43,061 nucleotides of DNA from Alphaproteobacteria bacterium. GTDB taxonomy: Bacteria; Pseudomonadota; Alphaproteobacteria; Rhodospirillales; 2-02-FULL-58-16. Shown piece after piece: positions 26,955 to 35,543 of this stretch. The notes under the pieces are model-generated. The model was not told the DNA's origin, did not search any database, and saw nothing but the letters and a program-made list of their open reading frames with translations. Made by a program: the position numbers and the translations under genes. The stretch lies in the NCBI GenBank assembly GCA_024278615.1, contig JAJRSS010000006.1, positions 1 to 43,061 of the forward strand. Direction: 5' to 3'. Numbering within the stretch: position 1 is the first letter of the stretch; each line of letters starts with the position of its first letter.

Positions 26955-27119
26955 GAAAAGTAGTTTTTTGAGGTAAATCATTGAGTTATGGGGCTTGAAC
27001 GATCACCCGAAGGCCCGGTTGATGCTCAACCGAGCCCGAGACAAGAGGGTGTAAGAGGGAGAAATCAGGTGGATCAGCCACCTGAAGAACCGTTTACCAG
27101 GGAGATGGAGATTCTTTCC

Positions 27120-28163
27120 ATGCACATCAAATCAATGCCGAAATCGATTACGCGGGTCCTTGCGGCTACTGCCGTCGGTGTATTCACTGCGGGGATCAGC
27201 GCCCCGTTGTTCGCCGAGACGCTGACCGTTTATACAGCCGTTGAAGCCGAAGACCTGAAGAAGTATGCCGCCCGGTTCAACGAGGACCATCCGGATATCA
27301 AGATCAAATGGGTCCGGGATTCCACTGGTATTGTCACTGCCAAGTTACTGGCCGAAAAGAACAACCCCAAGGCCGACGTGGTCTGGGGCCTCGCCGCGAC
27401 CAGCCTGATGCTGTTGGGCGAAGAGAACATGCTACAGCCCTATGCACCCAAGGGCCTTGACAAGCTGGACCCCAAGTTCAGGGATTCGAAAAATCCGCCG
27501 TCATGGACGGGCATGGACGCCTGGGTGGCGTCCATCTGCTACAACACGGTCGAAGGCAAGAAGAATGGCGTCCCCAAGCCTACTTCGTGGAAAGACCTGA
27601 CAAAACCCGCCTATAAGGGCCATGTGATCATGCCTAACCCCAATTCCTCTGGCACCGGTTTCCTGGATGTTTCCAGCTGGTTGCAGTTGTTTGGCGAGGA
27701 AGGCGGTTGGAAGTTCATGGATGCCCTTCATGAAAATATTGCCCGCTATACCCACTCGGGCTCAAAGCCCTGCAAGCTGGCGGCAGCCGGTGAAATTACC
27801 GTTGGGGTATCCTTCGCTTTCCGTGGCGCCAAGTCCAAAGCCAAGGGCGCTCCGCTCGATATCGTCATTCCTACCGAGGGCATCGGCTGGGATATGGAAG
27901 CGACCTCCATCATCAAGGGCACCAAGAAGCTGAAAGCGGCTCAAACCCTGGTCGATTGGTCGATCTCTGAAAAGGCCAACAAGATGTATAATGAGGGCTA
28001 TGCCGTTATCGGTATCCCCAGCTTGGCCAAACCAGTTAAGTACTTCCCCAAGGAAGTCGCCACCAAGATGATCGACAACGACTTCGCCTGGGCGGCCAAG
28101 AACCGCAAGCGCATTCTTTCCGAGTGGCAGAAGCGTTTCGATTCCAAGTCCGATCCCAAGTAG
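27120..28163 (+). CDS. 2-aminoethylphosphonate ABC transporter, periplasmic binding protein
   Basis: Periplasmic receptor of 347 residues with a signal peptide ending at AFA near residue 31. The mature sequence TLTVYTAVEAEDLKKY, WVRDSTGIVTAKLLAEK, DVVWGLAATSLMLL and THSGSKPCKLAAAGE follows the pattern of the putative AEP-binding proteins of the PhnS2 type. The frame is open upstream to 26988, but those residues are polar and unlike a signal peptide. The ATG at 27120 has GGAG ten bases upstream; ATGs at 27105 and 27135 are possible. Ligand identity is inferred from family and from phnWX downstream; an N-methylated AEP is possible. Confidence 0.87.
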   Translation: MHIKSMPKSITRVLAATAVGVFTAGISAPLFAETLTVYTAVEAEDLKKYAARFNEDHPDIKIKWVRDSTGIVTAKLLAEKNNPKADVVWGLAATSLMLLGEENMLQPYAPKGLDKLDPKFRDSKNPPSWTGMDAWVASICYNTVEGKKNGVPKPTSWKDLTKPAYKGHVIMPNPNSSGTGFLDVSSWLQLFGEEGGWKFMDALHENIARYTHSGSKPCKLAAAGEITVGVSFAFRGAKSKAKGAPLDIVIPTEGIGWDMEATSIIKGTKKLKAAQTLVDWSISEKANKMYNEGYAVIGIPSLAKPVKYFPKEVATKMIDNDFAWAAKNRKRILSEWQKRFDSKSDPK

Positions 28164-28194
28164 CGGTTTCCTAACAAAACCGATCATGACAAAA

Positions 28195-28227
28195 TCCCAT
28201 CCGTGTCCCAGCCAGGCACGGATGGGA
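28195..28227 (+). promoter_or_regulatory. Intercistronic hairpin between binding-protein and ATPase genes
   Basis: Perfect 11-base arms TCCCATCCGTG (28195-28205) and CACGGATGGGA (28217-28227) enclose an 11-base loop. It lies 31 bp after the binding-protein stop. Such hairpins often protect the upstream mRNA or partly terminate transcription, so the binding protein is made in excess over the membrane parts. Confidence 0.6.
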
Positions 28228-28273
28228 CGATCATGAAGAGGAAGTTGTTCTTTCTGCTTCTTCCAAGAACAAT

Positions 28274-29404
28274 ATGAACAAGGGGATTGCGGTGGTAGAA
28301 ATGACCGCCGGCGCAGGCATCGATGGGCGAAAGCCCTATTTGCGCATCAATAACGTAACGAAGAAATTTGGCGATTTCGTTGCCCTGAACAGAGTATCCC
28401 TGGATGTCTACGAGGGTGAATTTGTCTGCTTCCTGGGGCCGTCCGGATGTGGCAAGACCACCCTGCTTCGGGCCATTGCCGGACTGGACATTCAGACATC
28501 GGGCACCATTGAACAGGCGGGAAAGGATATTTCCGACCTGCCCGCATCCGAGCGGGATTTTGGTATTGTTTTTCAGTCCTATGCGTTGTTTCCCAATCTG
28601 ACCGTCAACCGCAACGTCGCCTACGGCCTGGAAAATCGCAAGGTGTCCAAAGCGGACATTACCGCCCGGGTGGAAGAACTCCTCAATCTCGTGGGCATGC
28701 CGGAACAGGGACAAAAATATCCGGCTCAACTTTCCGGCGGACAGCAGCAACGTGTCGCCCTGGCACGGGCCCTGGCTACCTCGCCTGGCCTCTTGCTGCT
28801 GGATGAACCGCTGAGTGCCCTGGATGCCAAGGTACGCGTCCGCCTTCGCCACGAGGTCAAGCACCTTCAGCACAAGCTGGATGTCACCACCATCATGGTG
28901 ACGCACGATCAGGAGGAAGCCCTAACCATGGCCGACCGCATCGTGGTCATGAACCAGGGTGTGATCGAACAGGTAGGAACACCCCTGGAAATCTACCGCA
29001 GGCCAGGCAGCCCGTTCGTGGCAGACTTCGTCGGCACCATGAACTTCCTGGCGGCAACGGCCATAGGTAACGGAAAGGTGCGCATGGGAAACATCGAACT
29101 GTCCGCAGGGAACGACGGCGCCAACATTGGGGAAGGTACTCCGGTGACGCTTTGTGTCCGGCCCGAAGATGTGATGACCCGAAACGTGGAAGCAGACACC
29201 CCCAACGCGTTTGAAGTGACCGTTCAGGACATGGAGTTCCTGGGTTCGTTTTACCGCGCCGATATTTCACCCCGGGATGACGAGAAGACCGTTTTTCTGG
29301 CGGACCTGTCGATCAATCTGGTCCGTGACAAGAACATCATCAAGGGTATGAACCTGCCCGTCGCCTTTCCGGAAAGCCGAATCCGGGTTTTTTCACAGAC
29401 ATAG
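28274..29404 (+). CDS. 2-aminoethylphosphonate ABC transporter, ATP-binding protein
   Basis: ATPase of 376 residues that powers the importer. It shows Walker A GPSGCGKTT, the Q-loop FQSYALFPNLTV, signature LSGGQQQRVALARAL, Walker B LLLLDEPLSALDA and the switch His in VTHDQ. A C-terminal regulatory (TOBE-like) domain of about 100 residues includes VTLCVRPEDV. The domain plan and neighbours match the PhnT2-type AEP transporter ATPases. A short N-terminal extension of about 20 residues precedes the fold. The permease gene follows after 14 bp. Confidence 0.88.
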   Translation: MNKGIAVVEMTAGAGIDGRKPYLRINNVTKKFGDFVALNRVSLDVYEGEFVCFLGPSGCGKTTLLRAIAGLDIQTSGTIEQAGKDISDLPASERDFGIVFQSYALFPNLTVNRNVAYGLENRKVSKADITARVEELLNLVGMPEQGQKYPAQLSGGQQQRVALARALATSPGLLLLDEPLSALDAKVRVRLRHEVKHLQHKLDVTTIMVTHDQEEALTMADRIVVMNQGVIEQVGTPLEIYRRPGSPFVADFVGTMNFLAATAIGNGKVRMGNIELSAGNDGANIGEGTPVTLCVRPEDVMTRNVEADTPNAFEVTVQDMEFLGSFYRADISPRDDEKTVFLADLSINLVRDKNIIKGMNLPVAFPESRIRVFSQT

Positions 29405-29418
29405 AATAGAGGCTGACC

Positions 29419-31119
29419 GTGACGACCGCCGCCGCCATCCCGTTGCCGGAAATAAAACCGAAGCTGAGCGGCGACGACCGCATCATGCGCGGATTTATCC
29501 TGCTAGTCGGTGTGTGGATGGTGATTGCAGTCCTGTTACCCCTTTACTTCATGCTGTCGAAAAGCTTCGAAGACAACGACGGTAATTTCATAGGTCTCCT
29601 TAACTACGCCGAATACTTTTCCACTCCGGCGTTGTTCTATTCTATTGAAAACAGTTTTTTCATTGCCGTCGTTTCCACGGTAATCACGATCACCCTGGCA
29701 TTCATCTATGCCTATGCCTTGACCCGAAGCCTGATGCCTTTCAGGGGTGCCTTCAAGGTCATCGCCATGATCCCGTTGCTGGCACCTTCCCTGTTGCCGG
29801 CCATTTCTTTTGTTTACTTCTTCGGCAACCAGGGGGTGATCAAGGGTGTGCTAATGGGGGAAACCATTTATGGCCCCATCGGTATCATCATGGGGGAGGT
29901 GTTCTACACTCTGCCCCATGCCTTGATGATCCTGGTCACGGCGCTGAGTACGGCCGACGGCCGCCTTTACGAAGCGGCTATCAGCCTTCGCGCCGGCAAA
30001 ATCAAAACCTTTTTTACCGTCACCCTGCCCGGCATAAAATACGGGTTGATCAGCGCCATTTTTGTCGTCTTTACCCTGGTCATCACCGATTTCGGCATCC
30101 CCAAGGTGATTGGTGGCCAATTCAACGTGCTGGCGACAGACATCTATAAACAGGTCATCGGTCAACAGAATTTCGAGATGGGAGCGGTGGTCAGCGTCGT
30201 CCTGCTGATCCCGGCCATCGCCGCCTTCTTGGTCGACCGAATCGTCCAGCGCAAGCAGGTGGCTTTGCTCACTGCCCGCGCCGTGCCCCTGGAACCCAAG
30301 AAAAGCCGAGGGTTCGATACGGCCATGGGAATTTATTGTGCGACCATCGCCTTTGTGATCCTGGCCATAATAGGCATGGCAATCTATGCTTCCCTCGTCA
30401 CCTTCTGGCCCTACAACCTGACACTGGGCTTCACCAATTATGACTTCGATGTCATGGATGGCGGCGGCTGGGAATCCTTCGGTAATTCACTCAGGATGGC
30501 CGCCTATACAGCGGTGTTCGGCACGGCGATCATCTTTACCGGTGCCTACATGGTCGAAAAGACCAAGGGTTTCGCCCTAGCCCGGGGGGCAATTCAGTTC
30601 CTGTGTATCCTGCCCATGGCAGTTCCGGGCATGGTGCTGGGCTTGGCCTACATCTTTTTCTTCAATCACCCGGATAATCCGCTGGGGATGATTTATGGGA
30701 CCATGGTTATCCTGGTAGTGGTCACCATCAGCCACTTCTATACGGTCAGCCACCTGACGGCGCTGACGGCGCTGAAGCAGATGGACCCGGAATTCGAAGC
30801 GGTGTCCGCGTCCCTCAAGGTTCCCTTTTTCCGCACTTTCCTTAGAGTTACGGTTCCCGTCTGCCTGCCGGCCATCCTTGATATTTCCATCTATCTGTTC
30901 GTCAACGCCATGACCACGGTTTCGGCAGTGATTTTCCTGTATTCATCGGATACCAACCTGGCCTCGGTGGCGGCCCTGAACATGGACGACGCGGGCGACG
31001 TAGCACCCGCCGCGGCCATGTCCGTGATGATCGTGTTGGCTTCGGCGACGGTACGAATCCTCCATGCAATCCTTACCCGGGGCCTGGCCCGCCGCCTGCA
31101 AGCATGGCGAAAGCGCTGA
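29419..31119 (+). CDS. 2-aminoethylphosphonate ABC transporter, fused permease
   Basis: Membrane part of the importer, 566 residues. It is a fusion of two permease domains with about twelve helices in all. Each half carries an EAA-type cytoplasmic loop: LYEAAISLRAGKIKTFFTVT in the first half, and FEAVSASLKVPFFRTFLRVT in the second. This is the fused arrangement of the PhnU2-type transporters. The start is a GTG at 29419, with AGAGG upstream and family-like codons after it. It would contact the preceding ATPase through the two EAA loops. Confidence 0.88.
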   Translation: MTTAAAIPLPEIKPKLSGDDRIMRGFILLVGVWMVIAVLLPLYFMLSKSFEDNDGNFIGLLNYAEYFSTPALFYSIENSFFIAVVSTVITITLAFIYAYALTRSLMPFRGAFKVIAMIPLLAPSLLPAISFVYFFGNQGVIKGVLMGETIYGPIGIIMGEVFYTLPHALMILVTALSTADGRLYEAAISLRAGKIKTFFTVTLPGIKYGLISAIFVVFTLVITDFGIPKVIGGQFNVLATDIYKQVIGQQNFEMGAVVSVVLLIPAIAAFLVDRIVQRKQVALLTARAVPLEPKKSRGFDTAMGIYCATIAFVILAIIGMAIYASLVTFWPYNLTLGFTNYDFDVMDGGGWESFGNSLRMAAYTAVFGTAIIFTGAYMVEKTKGFALARGAIQFLCILPMAVPGMVLGLAYIFFFNHPDNPLGMIYGTMVILVVVTISHFYTVSHLTALTALKQMDPEFEAVSASLKVPFFRTFLRVTVPVCLPAILDISIYLFVNAMTTVSAVIFLYSSDTNLASVAALNMDDAGDVAPAAAMSVMIVLASATVRILHAILTRGLARRLQAWRKR

Positions 31120-31235
31120 CAAACCCAACCGGACCGGCGAACCAGGTCAAATCCAATCTGGACTTTCTCCGCCCTGCCCTTACAGTTCGGCTATACCCGT
31201 AGCCCACCCGATCCGGATAACGGAGTACCGCCGAT

Positions 31236-32753
31236 ATGATTCCTTCCTTCGCCAAGCTGCTGACCGGCGATCAGGTGGCGCGCATAGCCGGGGCGTCCAT
31301 GGAAATCCTGGCGGACACGGGCCTTCTGGTGCGCAACGAAAAAGCCCGGAAGCTTTTCGCAAAGCATGGGGGCAAGGTTGATTCCCATAACCAGATGGTC
31401 AAGCTGCCCCGGCCGGTGGTAGAGGAGTTCATGGCCGCCGTGCCACCCACCTTCACCTTTCGGGGCCGCGACCCCCGCTTCGACCGCACCCTTCCCGGCG
31501 AAGGCCCCCTGTTCGCCACAGCCAGTTCCGCCCCCAACGTGATCGACCCGGTGAGCGGCGAAGAGCGGCGGGCGACCTCGGAAGATATCGCCCGCATGGC
31601 CCACCTGATCGACGCCCTGCCCGGTTACGACGTATTTTCCGTCGCCACCCTGGCCGATGACGCGCCGCCGGGCATGTACAGCTTGTCGCGTTTTTATCCG
31701 GCGCTGAAAAACTGCCGTAAGCCCATCCGGGCGTCCCTGCTGAGCCCAAAGGAAGCCGATGAAATGGTCCGCCTGCTGGGTATTATCGCCGGCGGCGAAG
31801 AGGCCTTTTGGGAGCGGCCCTTCATTACCTTCGGCTTCTGCGCGGTCATATCGCCGCTGACCATGGATTACGACGCCACCGAGATGCTGATGTATTACGC
31901 CGAAAAGGGCATCCCCAATCACTCCATCACGGTGCCCAACGGGGGCTTGAGTTCACCCTTCACCCTGGCGGCGACCACGGCCCAGGGCAACGCCGAATTC
32001 CTGGCCGCCACGGTTTTGACCCAGATGGCCAAACCAGGGACGGAAGTACTGTATTCCGTGCTGCCGACCATGACCGACATGCGTACCGGCGCCTATGCTG
32101 CCGGAGCCGTGGAAACGGGCATGCTGGACATGGCGGTGGCCCAGATGGCGGCCTATCACAACGTTGCCTGTGGCGGTTACATCGGGCAAACCAATTCCAA
32201 GATCAGCGACGCCCAGGCCGGGTACGAAAAAGCCATGTCTTCGACTATGGGCGTGCTGGCCGGGTTCGATTTCCTTCAGGTGGGCGGCCTTGTGGACACC
32301 CTCATGGCTTTCGATTTCGGCCAAGCGGTGATTGATAACGAAATTGCCATGATGCTCAAGCGGTTGACCCAGGGCATGGAATTCAGCGAGGAAAGCCTGG
32401 CCCTCGACATCATCAAGGAAGTGGGGCCGGCGGGCATGTTCGTCGATCACCCACATACCTTCGAGCGCATGAAAACCGCCACCTACCTGCCCCAAGTGGC
32501 CGACCGCACCCCCCGCCAGACCTGGAAGGAACTGGGTTCCACGGATATCCACGACCGAGGCCTGTGGCGGGCGCGCGAGATCCTGACGGCCAACAACGAC
32601 GCGGTATTTTCGTCCGCTGTGGACGCCCGAATCAGGGCCACCTTCGACGGGCTGGTCGCCGGCGATTCCCTGCCGCCAGAAGGCTGGACAGCCCCCGGAC
32701 TGGCCCCCCGGCGGCGCCAAAGGACCGGCCGGCGGCGTGCCCCTCGCCGCTAA
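31236..32753 (+). CDS. MttB-family (non-pyrrolysine) methylamine-type:corrinoid methyltransferase
   Basis: 505-residue member of the MttB/COG5598 family. Characterised members transfer a methyl group from trimethylamine or a quaternary amine such as glycine betaine to a corrinoid protein. Visible family landmarks include MEILADTGLLV, the FATASSAPNVIDP segment, LSPLTMD-like VISPLTMDYDATEML, and QTNSKISDAQAGYEKAM. Pyrrolysine-type MttB has an amber codon near that last stretch. Here the frame is unbroken, as in the MtgB-type subgroup. The C-terminus is strongly basic (RRRQRTGRRRAPRR). A GGAG site precedes the ATG. It lies between the AEP permease and phnW on the same strand, so its substrate may be an N-methylated AEP; this is inference. 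Confidence 0.87.
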   Translation: MIPSFAKLLTGDQVARIAGASMEILADTGLLVRNEKARKLFAKHGGKVDSHNQMVKLPRPVVEEFMAAVPPTFTFRGRDPRFDRTLPGEGPLFATASSAPNVIDPVSGEERRATSEDIARMAHLIDALPGYDVFSVATLADDAPPGMYSLSRFYPALKNCRKPIRASLLSPKEADEMVRLLGIIAGGEEAFWERPFITFGFCAVISPLTMDYDATEMLMYYAEKGIPNHSITVPNGGLSSPFTLAATTAQGNAEFLAATVLTQMAKPGTEVLYSVLPTMTDMRTGAYAAGAVETGMLDMAVAQMAAYHNVACGGYIGQTNSKISDAQAGYEKAMSSTMGVLAGFDFLQVGGLVDTLMAFDFGQAVIDNEIAMMLKRLTQGMEFSEESLALDIIKEVGPAGMFVDHPHTFERMKTATYLPQVADRTPRQTWKELGSTDIHDRGLWRAREILTANNDAVFSSAVDARIRATFDGLVAGDSLPPEGWTAPGLAPRRRQRTGRRRAPRR

Positions 32754-32894
32754 CCCTTTACACAATAACGACTAATTTTCTGCTCTTCCCTGTGGGGTTT
32801 TTTTTCGAGAGCAGTGTTGATTTTTGTGGACTTATGACCGTTTATGCCCGATATTGCGCGCCGACGAAAGCCACTTGCCCCAAGGTCGCCAGCC

Positions 32895-34040
32895 ATGAGC
32901 AACACCCGAAAAGACCCCTCGCCGAAGGATCCTTGGCTGCTGACCCCCGGCCCGCTGACCACCACGGCGGCGACCAAGGAAGCCATGCTCCATGACTGGG
33001 GCTCGCGGGATACCGCTTTCATCGAGACCAACGCCCGTGTCCTTAACCGCCTGTTGGCCATCGCCGGAGCCAGCGAGACCCACGTCTGCGTGCCCATGCA
33101 AGGCAGCGGCACTTTCGCCGTGGAAGCCACCCTGGGGACGTTGATCCCGCGGGACGGCAAGGCGCTGATCCTGATCAACGGCGCCTACGGCAAGCGCATG
33201 GTCCGCATTCTCGACTATATGGGCCGCGCCCACGTCATTCTGGAAACGCCGGAGGACACGCCCCCCGACCCGGCGGAACTTGACCGCATGCTGGCCGCCG
33301 ATACGGCCATCACCCATGTGGCCGCCGTCCATTGCGAAACCACGTCGGGAATCCTCAACCCGATCGCCGAAATCGCCCGCATCGCCGCCAAGCACGGGCG
33401 CAGCCTGTTGATCGACGCCATGAGCGCCTTCGGCGCTATTGCCCTGGACGCCCGGGAAATTCCCTTCGACGCCCTGATGGCGTCTTCCAACAAGTGCCTG
33501 GAGGGCGTGCCCGGCATGGGCTACGCCATCATCCGCAAGTCGGTGCTGGAAACCTGCGAGGGCAACGCCCATTCCCTGAGCCTGGACTTGTATGACCAGT
33601 GGGTGGCTATGGAAAAAACCAGCCAATGGCGCTTCACCCCGCCGATCCACGTGATCGTCGCCTTCGATGCGGCACTGGAACAGTTCGAAGCCGAAGGCGG
33701 CGTCGCCGGGCGCAACGCCCGCTACGCCAACAATTGCCGGATCCTGATGGAAGGCATGCGGGCGCTGGGTTTCCGGGCCCTGCTCTCCGGCAACCTGCAG
33801 GCGCCGATCATCGTCACCTTCCACCTGCCCGCCGATCCCCGTTTCGTTTTTGAGATCTTCTACAATTCCCTCAGGGACCGGGGCTATGTCATCTATCCGG
33901 GCAAGCTGACCGTGGCGGACAGTTTCCGCATCGGCTGTATCGGCAACCTGGGCGAAAACGAAATGCGTGGCGCGCTAAGCGCCATTAGCGAAGTGATCAC
34001 CGAAATGGGTGTGAAAACCGGCGCGCCGGCCGCCGCCTGA
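32895..34040 (+). CDS. phnW: 2-aminoethylphosphonate:pyruvate transaminase
   Basis: PLP enzyme that converts AEP plus pyruvate to phosphonoacetaldehyde plus alanine. The 381-residue class-V aminotransferase has LLTPGPLTTT, HDWGSRD, MQGSGTFAVEATL, the PLP-contacting Asp174 in LLIDAMSAFG and the cofactor Lys200 in ASSNKCLEGVPG. These match PhnW closely. The frame is open from 32844, but the ATG at 32895 with AAGG upstream gives the usual N-terminus. phnX follows. PhnW acts on the free amine, so fully methylated AEP would need prior demethylation. Confidence 0.93.
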   Translation: MSNTRKDPSPKDPWLLTPGPLTTTAATKEAMLHDWGSRDTAFIETNARVLNRLLAIAGASETHVCVPMQGSGTFAVEATLGTLIPRDGKALILINGAYGKRMVRILDYMGRAHVILETPEDTPPDPAELDRMLAADTAITHVAAVHCETTSGILNPIAEIARIAAKHGRSLLIDAMSAFGAIALDAREIPFDALMASSNKCLEGVPGMGYAIIRKSVLETCEGNAHSLSLDLYDQWVAMEKTSQWRFTPPIHVIVAFDAALEQFEAEGGVAGRNARYANNCRILMEGMRALGFRALLSGNLQAPIIVTFHLPADPRFVFEIFYNSLRDRGYVIYPGKLTVADSFRIGCIGNLGENEMRGALSAISEVITEMGVKTGAPAAA

Positions 34041-34086
34041 GGCGGATCATCCGGCGGCTATTCCACGAAACACAATGGAGGCCGAG

Positions 34087-34935
34087 ATGGGCTTGAGAAC
34101 CGATTACGTCTATTCACGCAGCTATACGGGCAAGGTCAAGGCGGTGATCCTGGATTGGAGCGGCACCACGGCGGACGCCTACGTCATCGCCCCGGCGGTG
34201 GTCTTTGTCGAAGTGTTCAAGACCCAGGGCGTGGACATATCCATGCTGGAAGCCCGTGGCCCCATGGGCCTCAGGAAGGACCTGCACATCAAGGCCCTGA
34301 CCGAGGACCCGGATATCCGCGACCGGTGGAAAGGGGTTCATGGCAAGAACCCGGACCAGGGCGACGTTGACCGCATGTTCGCCGATTTCGTCCCCAAGCA
34401 GTTGGACTGCTTGAAGAAATACACCACCCTGCTGCCCGGCGTCGCCGAGACCACCCAGAAGATTCAAAAAGACGGCGTCAAGATCGGCAGCACCACGGGC
34501 TTCGTCCGTTCCATGGTCGATATCCTGGAAGCCGATGCCAAGAAGCAGGGCTACACGCCGGATGCGTCCGTCGCCGGCGACGATGTTGTCCATGGCGCCC
34601 GGCCCAAGCCGTTCATGGTCTACAAGAACCTGGACCTGCTGGACGTGCATCCCATCCAGTCGGTAATCAAGGTGGACGACACCATTTCCGGCGTTGGCGA
34701 GGCTCTGGAAGCCGGCTGCTGGGGTGTCGGCATAGTCAAGTACAGCAACTACATGAACATCAATACCCTGGAAGAAGCGGATGCGTTGCCCCAGGCGGAA
34801 ATCGAGCGGCGCCAAGCCTTCACCCGGGAAACCCTACAAAAGGCCGGTGCCCACTACGTGATCGACGAGTTCCCCCAACTGCTGAAAGTGATCAAGGACA
34901 TCAACCGGCGGCTGGCCTCGGGTGAAAAGCCCTAG
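34087..34935 (+). CDS. phnX: Phosphonoacetaldehyde hydrolase (phosphonatase)
   Basis: HAD-superfamily enzyme that cleaves the C-P bond of phosphonoacetaldehyde to acetaldehyde and phosphate. The 282-residue product has the nucleophile Asp23 in ILDWSGTTAD. The Schiff-base Lys64 and following His67 lie in ARGPMGLRKDLH. It also has KIGSTTGFVRSM, VIKVDDTISGVGE and the ending AGAHYVIDEFPQL. Some regions (the KYSNYMNI segment, the RKDLH loop) differ from the enterobacterial enzyme, so it belongs to a distinct branch. GGAGG at 34077-34081 lies inside the upstream alternative start (34075), so the ATG at 34087 is preferred. Confidence 0.9.
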   Translation: MGLRTDYVYSRSYTGKVKAVILDWSGTTADAYVIAPAVVFVEVFKTQGVDISMLEARGPMGLRKDLHIKALTEDPDIRDRWKGVHGKNPDQGDVDRMFADFVPKQLDCLKKYTTLLPGVAETTQKIQKDGVKIGSTTGFVRSMVDILEADAKKQGYTPDASVAGDDVVHGARPKPFMVYKNLDLLDVHPIQSVIKVDDTISGVGEALEAGCWGVGIVKYSNYMNINTLEEADALPQAEIERRQAFTRETLQKAGAHYVIDEFPQLLKVIKDINRRLASGEKP

Positions 34936-34958
34936 GGTTGGGTAAGGGTTCGGCTTAC

Positions 34959-35012
34959 AGCGGTCAGCATTCAGCCTTTAGCTCAAATTCCGCTACCTGA
35001 ATGCTGACCGCT
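34959..35012 (+). terminator. Perfect 16-bp inverted repeat after phnX
   Basis: AGCGGTCAGCATTCAG (34959-34974) pairs perfectly with CTGAATGCTGACCGCT (34997-35012) around a 22-base loop, 24 bp after the phnX stop. It is strong enough to end or stabilise the phn transcript from the 3' side. It has no T run, and its form also resembles a REP-type element. Confidence 0.5.
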
Positions 35013-35039
35013 TGAAAAGCGGCGCTAAATGCACGATCA

Positions 35040-35071
35040 GGGGGGGGGTGAAAGGCCGCCATCCCCCCCCC
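35040..35071. repeat. G9/C9 homopolymer inverted repeat
   Basis: Nine G residues (35040-35048) and nine C residues (35063-35071) flank a 14-base loop. It could fold as an exceptionally stable RNA hairpin or be prone to slippage. It lies in a 608-bp non-coding stretch (34936-35543) that otherwise holds the repeat after phnX, the promoter below and no gene I can support. Confidence 0.7.
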
Positions 35072-35467
35072 GGTCAAAATAGGAAATTCGCCCGTAACCC
35101 ATGATTCAATGGAAAACAGGTTGAATCCACGTAGGAGAATATAGGCATTTTCCTTCATTTCGGGGCTTGAGGGCACCCGAAATATTGGCTTTTGTTAACC
35201 GGCGGTCGTTGGCCTGATGGTTTCGAACGGCCAGCTTTTCTGCCCTTTCAAGAAGTTCCCCCTTTTCGGTATAACGGCCAAACGGCGGTGAAATCACTGC
35301 TGCCTGAGGTTTAAATACTGTATCCTTTTAACTCCCTGTCTCCCAAGCTCCCCCTTAGCGCAAGAGCGTGGCTTTATTCTCCTGCTTAGCTTATTCCGAT
35401 AACGCCTTGAAACTATATTGTTTATAGCCATTAAACCTACCGTTGCCGGGGGCCGTCTCTATTCGTC

Positions 35468-35496
35468 TTGACTATAGAATATATTTTAGATATTTT
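35468..35496 (+). promoter_or_regulatory. Predicted promoter of the corrinoid methyl-transfer operon
   Basis: TTGACT (35468-35473) and TATTTT (35491-35496) are separated by 17 bases in a markedly AT-rich stretch, about 50 bp before the first gene of the cassette. The GntR regulator at the end of the operon is a natural candidate to act here, but no clear operator palindrome was seen. Confidence 0.55.
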
Positions 35497-35543
35497 GTGT
35501 ATATAGCATTCAAACCCATCCGGGAAACCTGATTGGGGGAACG

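Noticed and set aside
31236-32753. Pyrrolysine-containing MttB.
   Set aside because: The frame has no internal TAG, and no pyl genes are in the window. The gene belongs to the non-pyrrolysine subgroup.
32780-32814. CTGCTCT/AGAGCAG inverted repeat with a T8 run between mttB and phnW as a terminator.
   Set aside because: The T run lies inside the loop rather than after the stem, so it does not have terminator geometry. A promoter or processing site cannot be excluded.
35106-35297. A minus-strand frame of 63 codons in the spacer before the corrinoid operon.
   Set aside because: No recognisable domain, no good ribosome-binding site and no neighbours on that strand. Treated as chance.
34936-35543. 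A cobalamin riboswitch upstream of the corrinoid operon.
   Set aside because: I found no convincing B12-box sequence or supporting stems; the region has a simple promoter close to the first gene.
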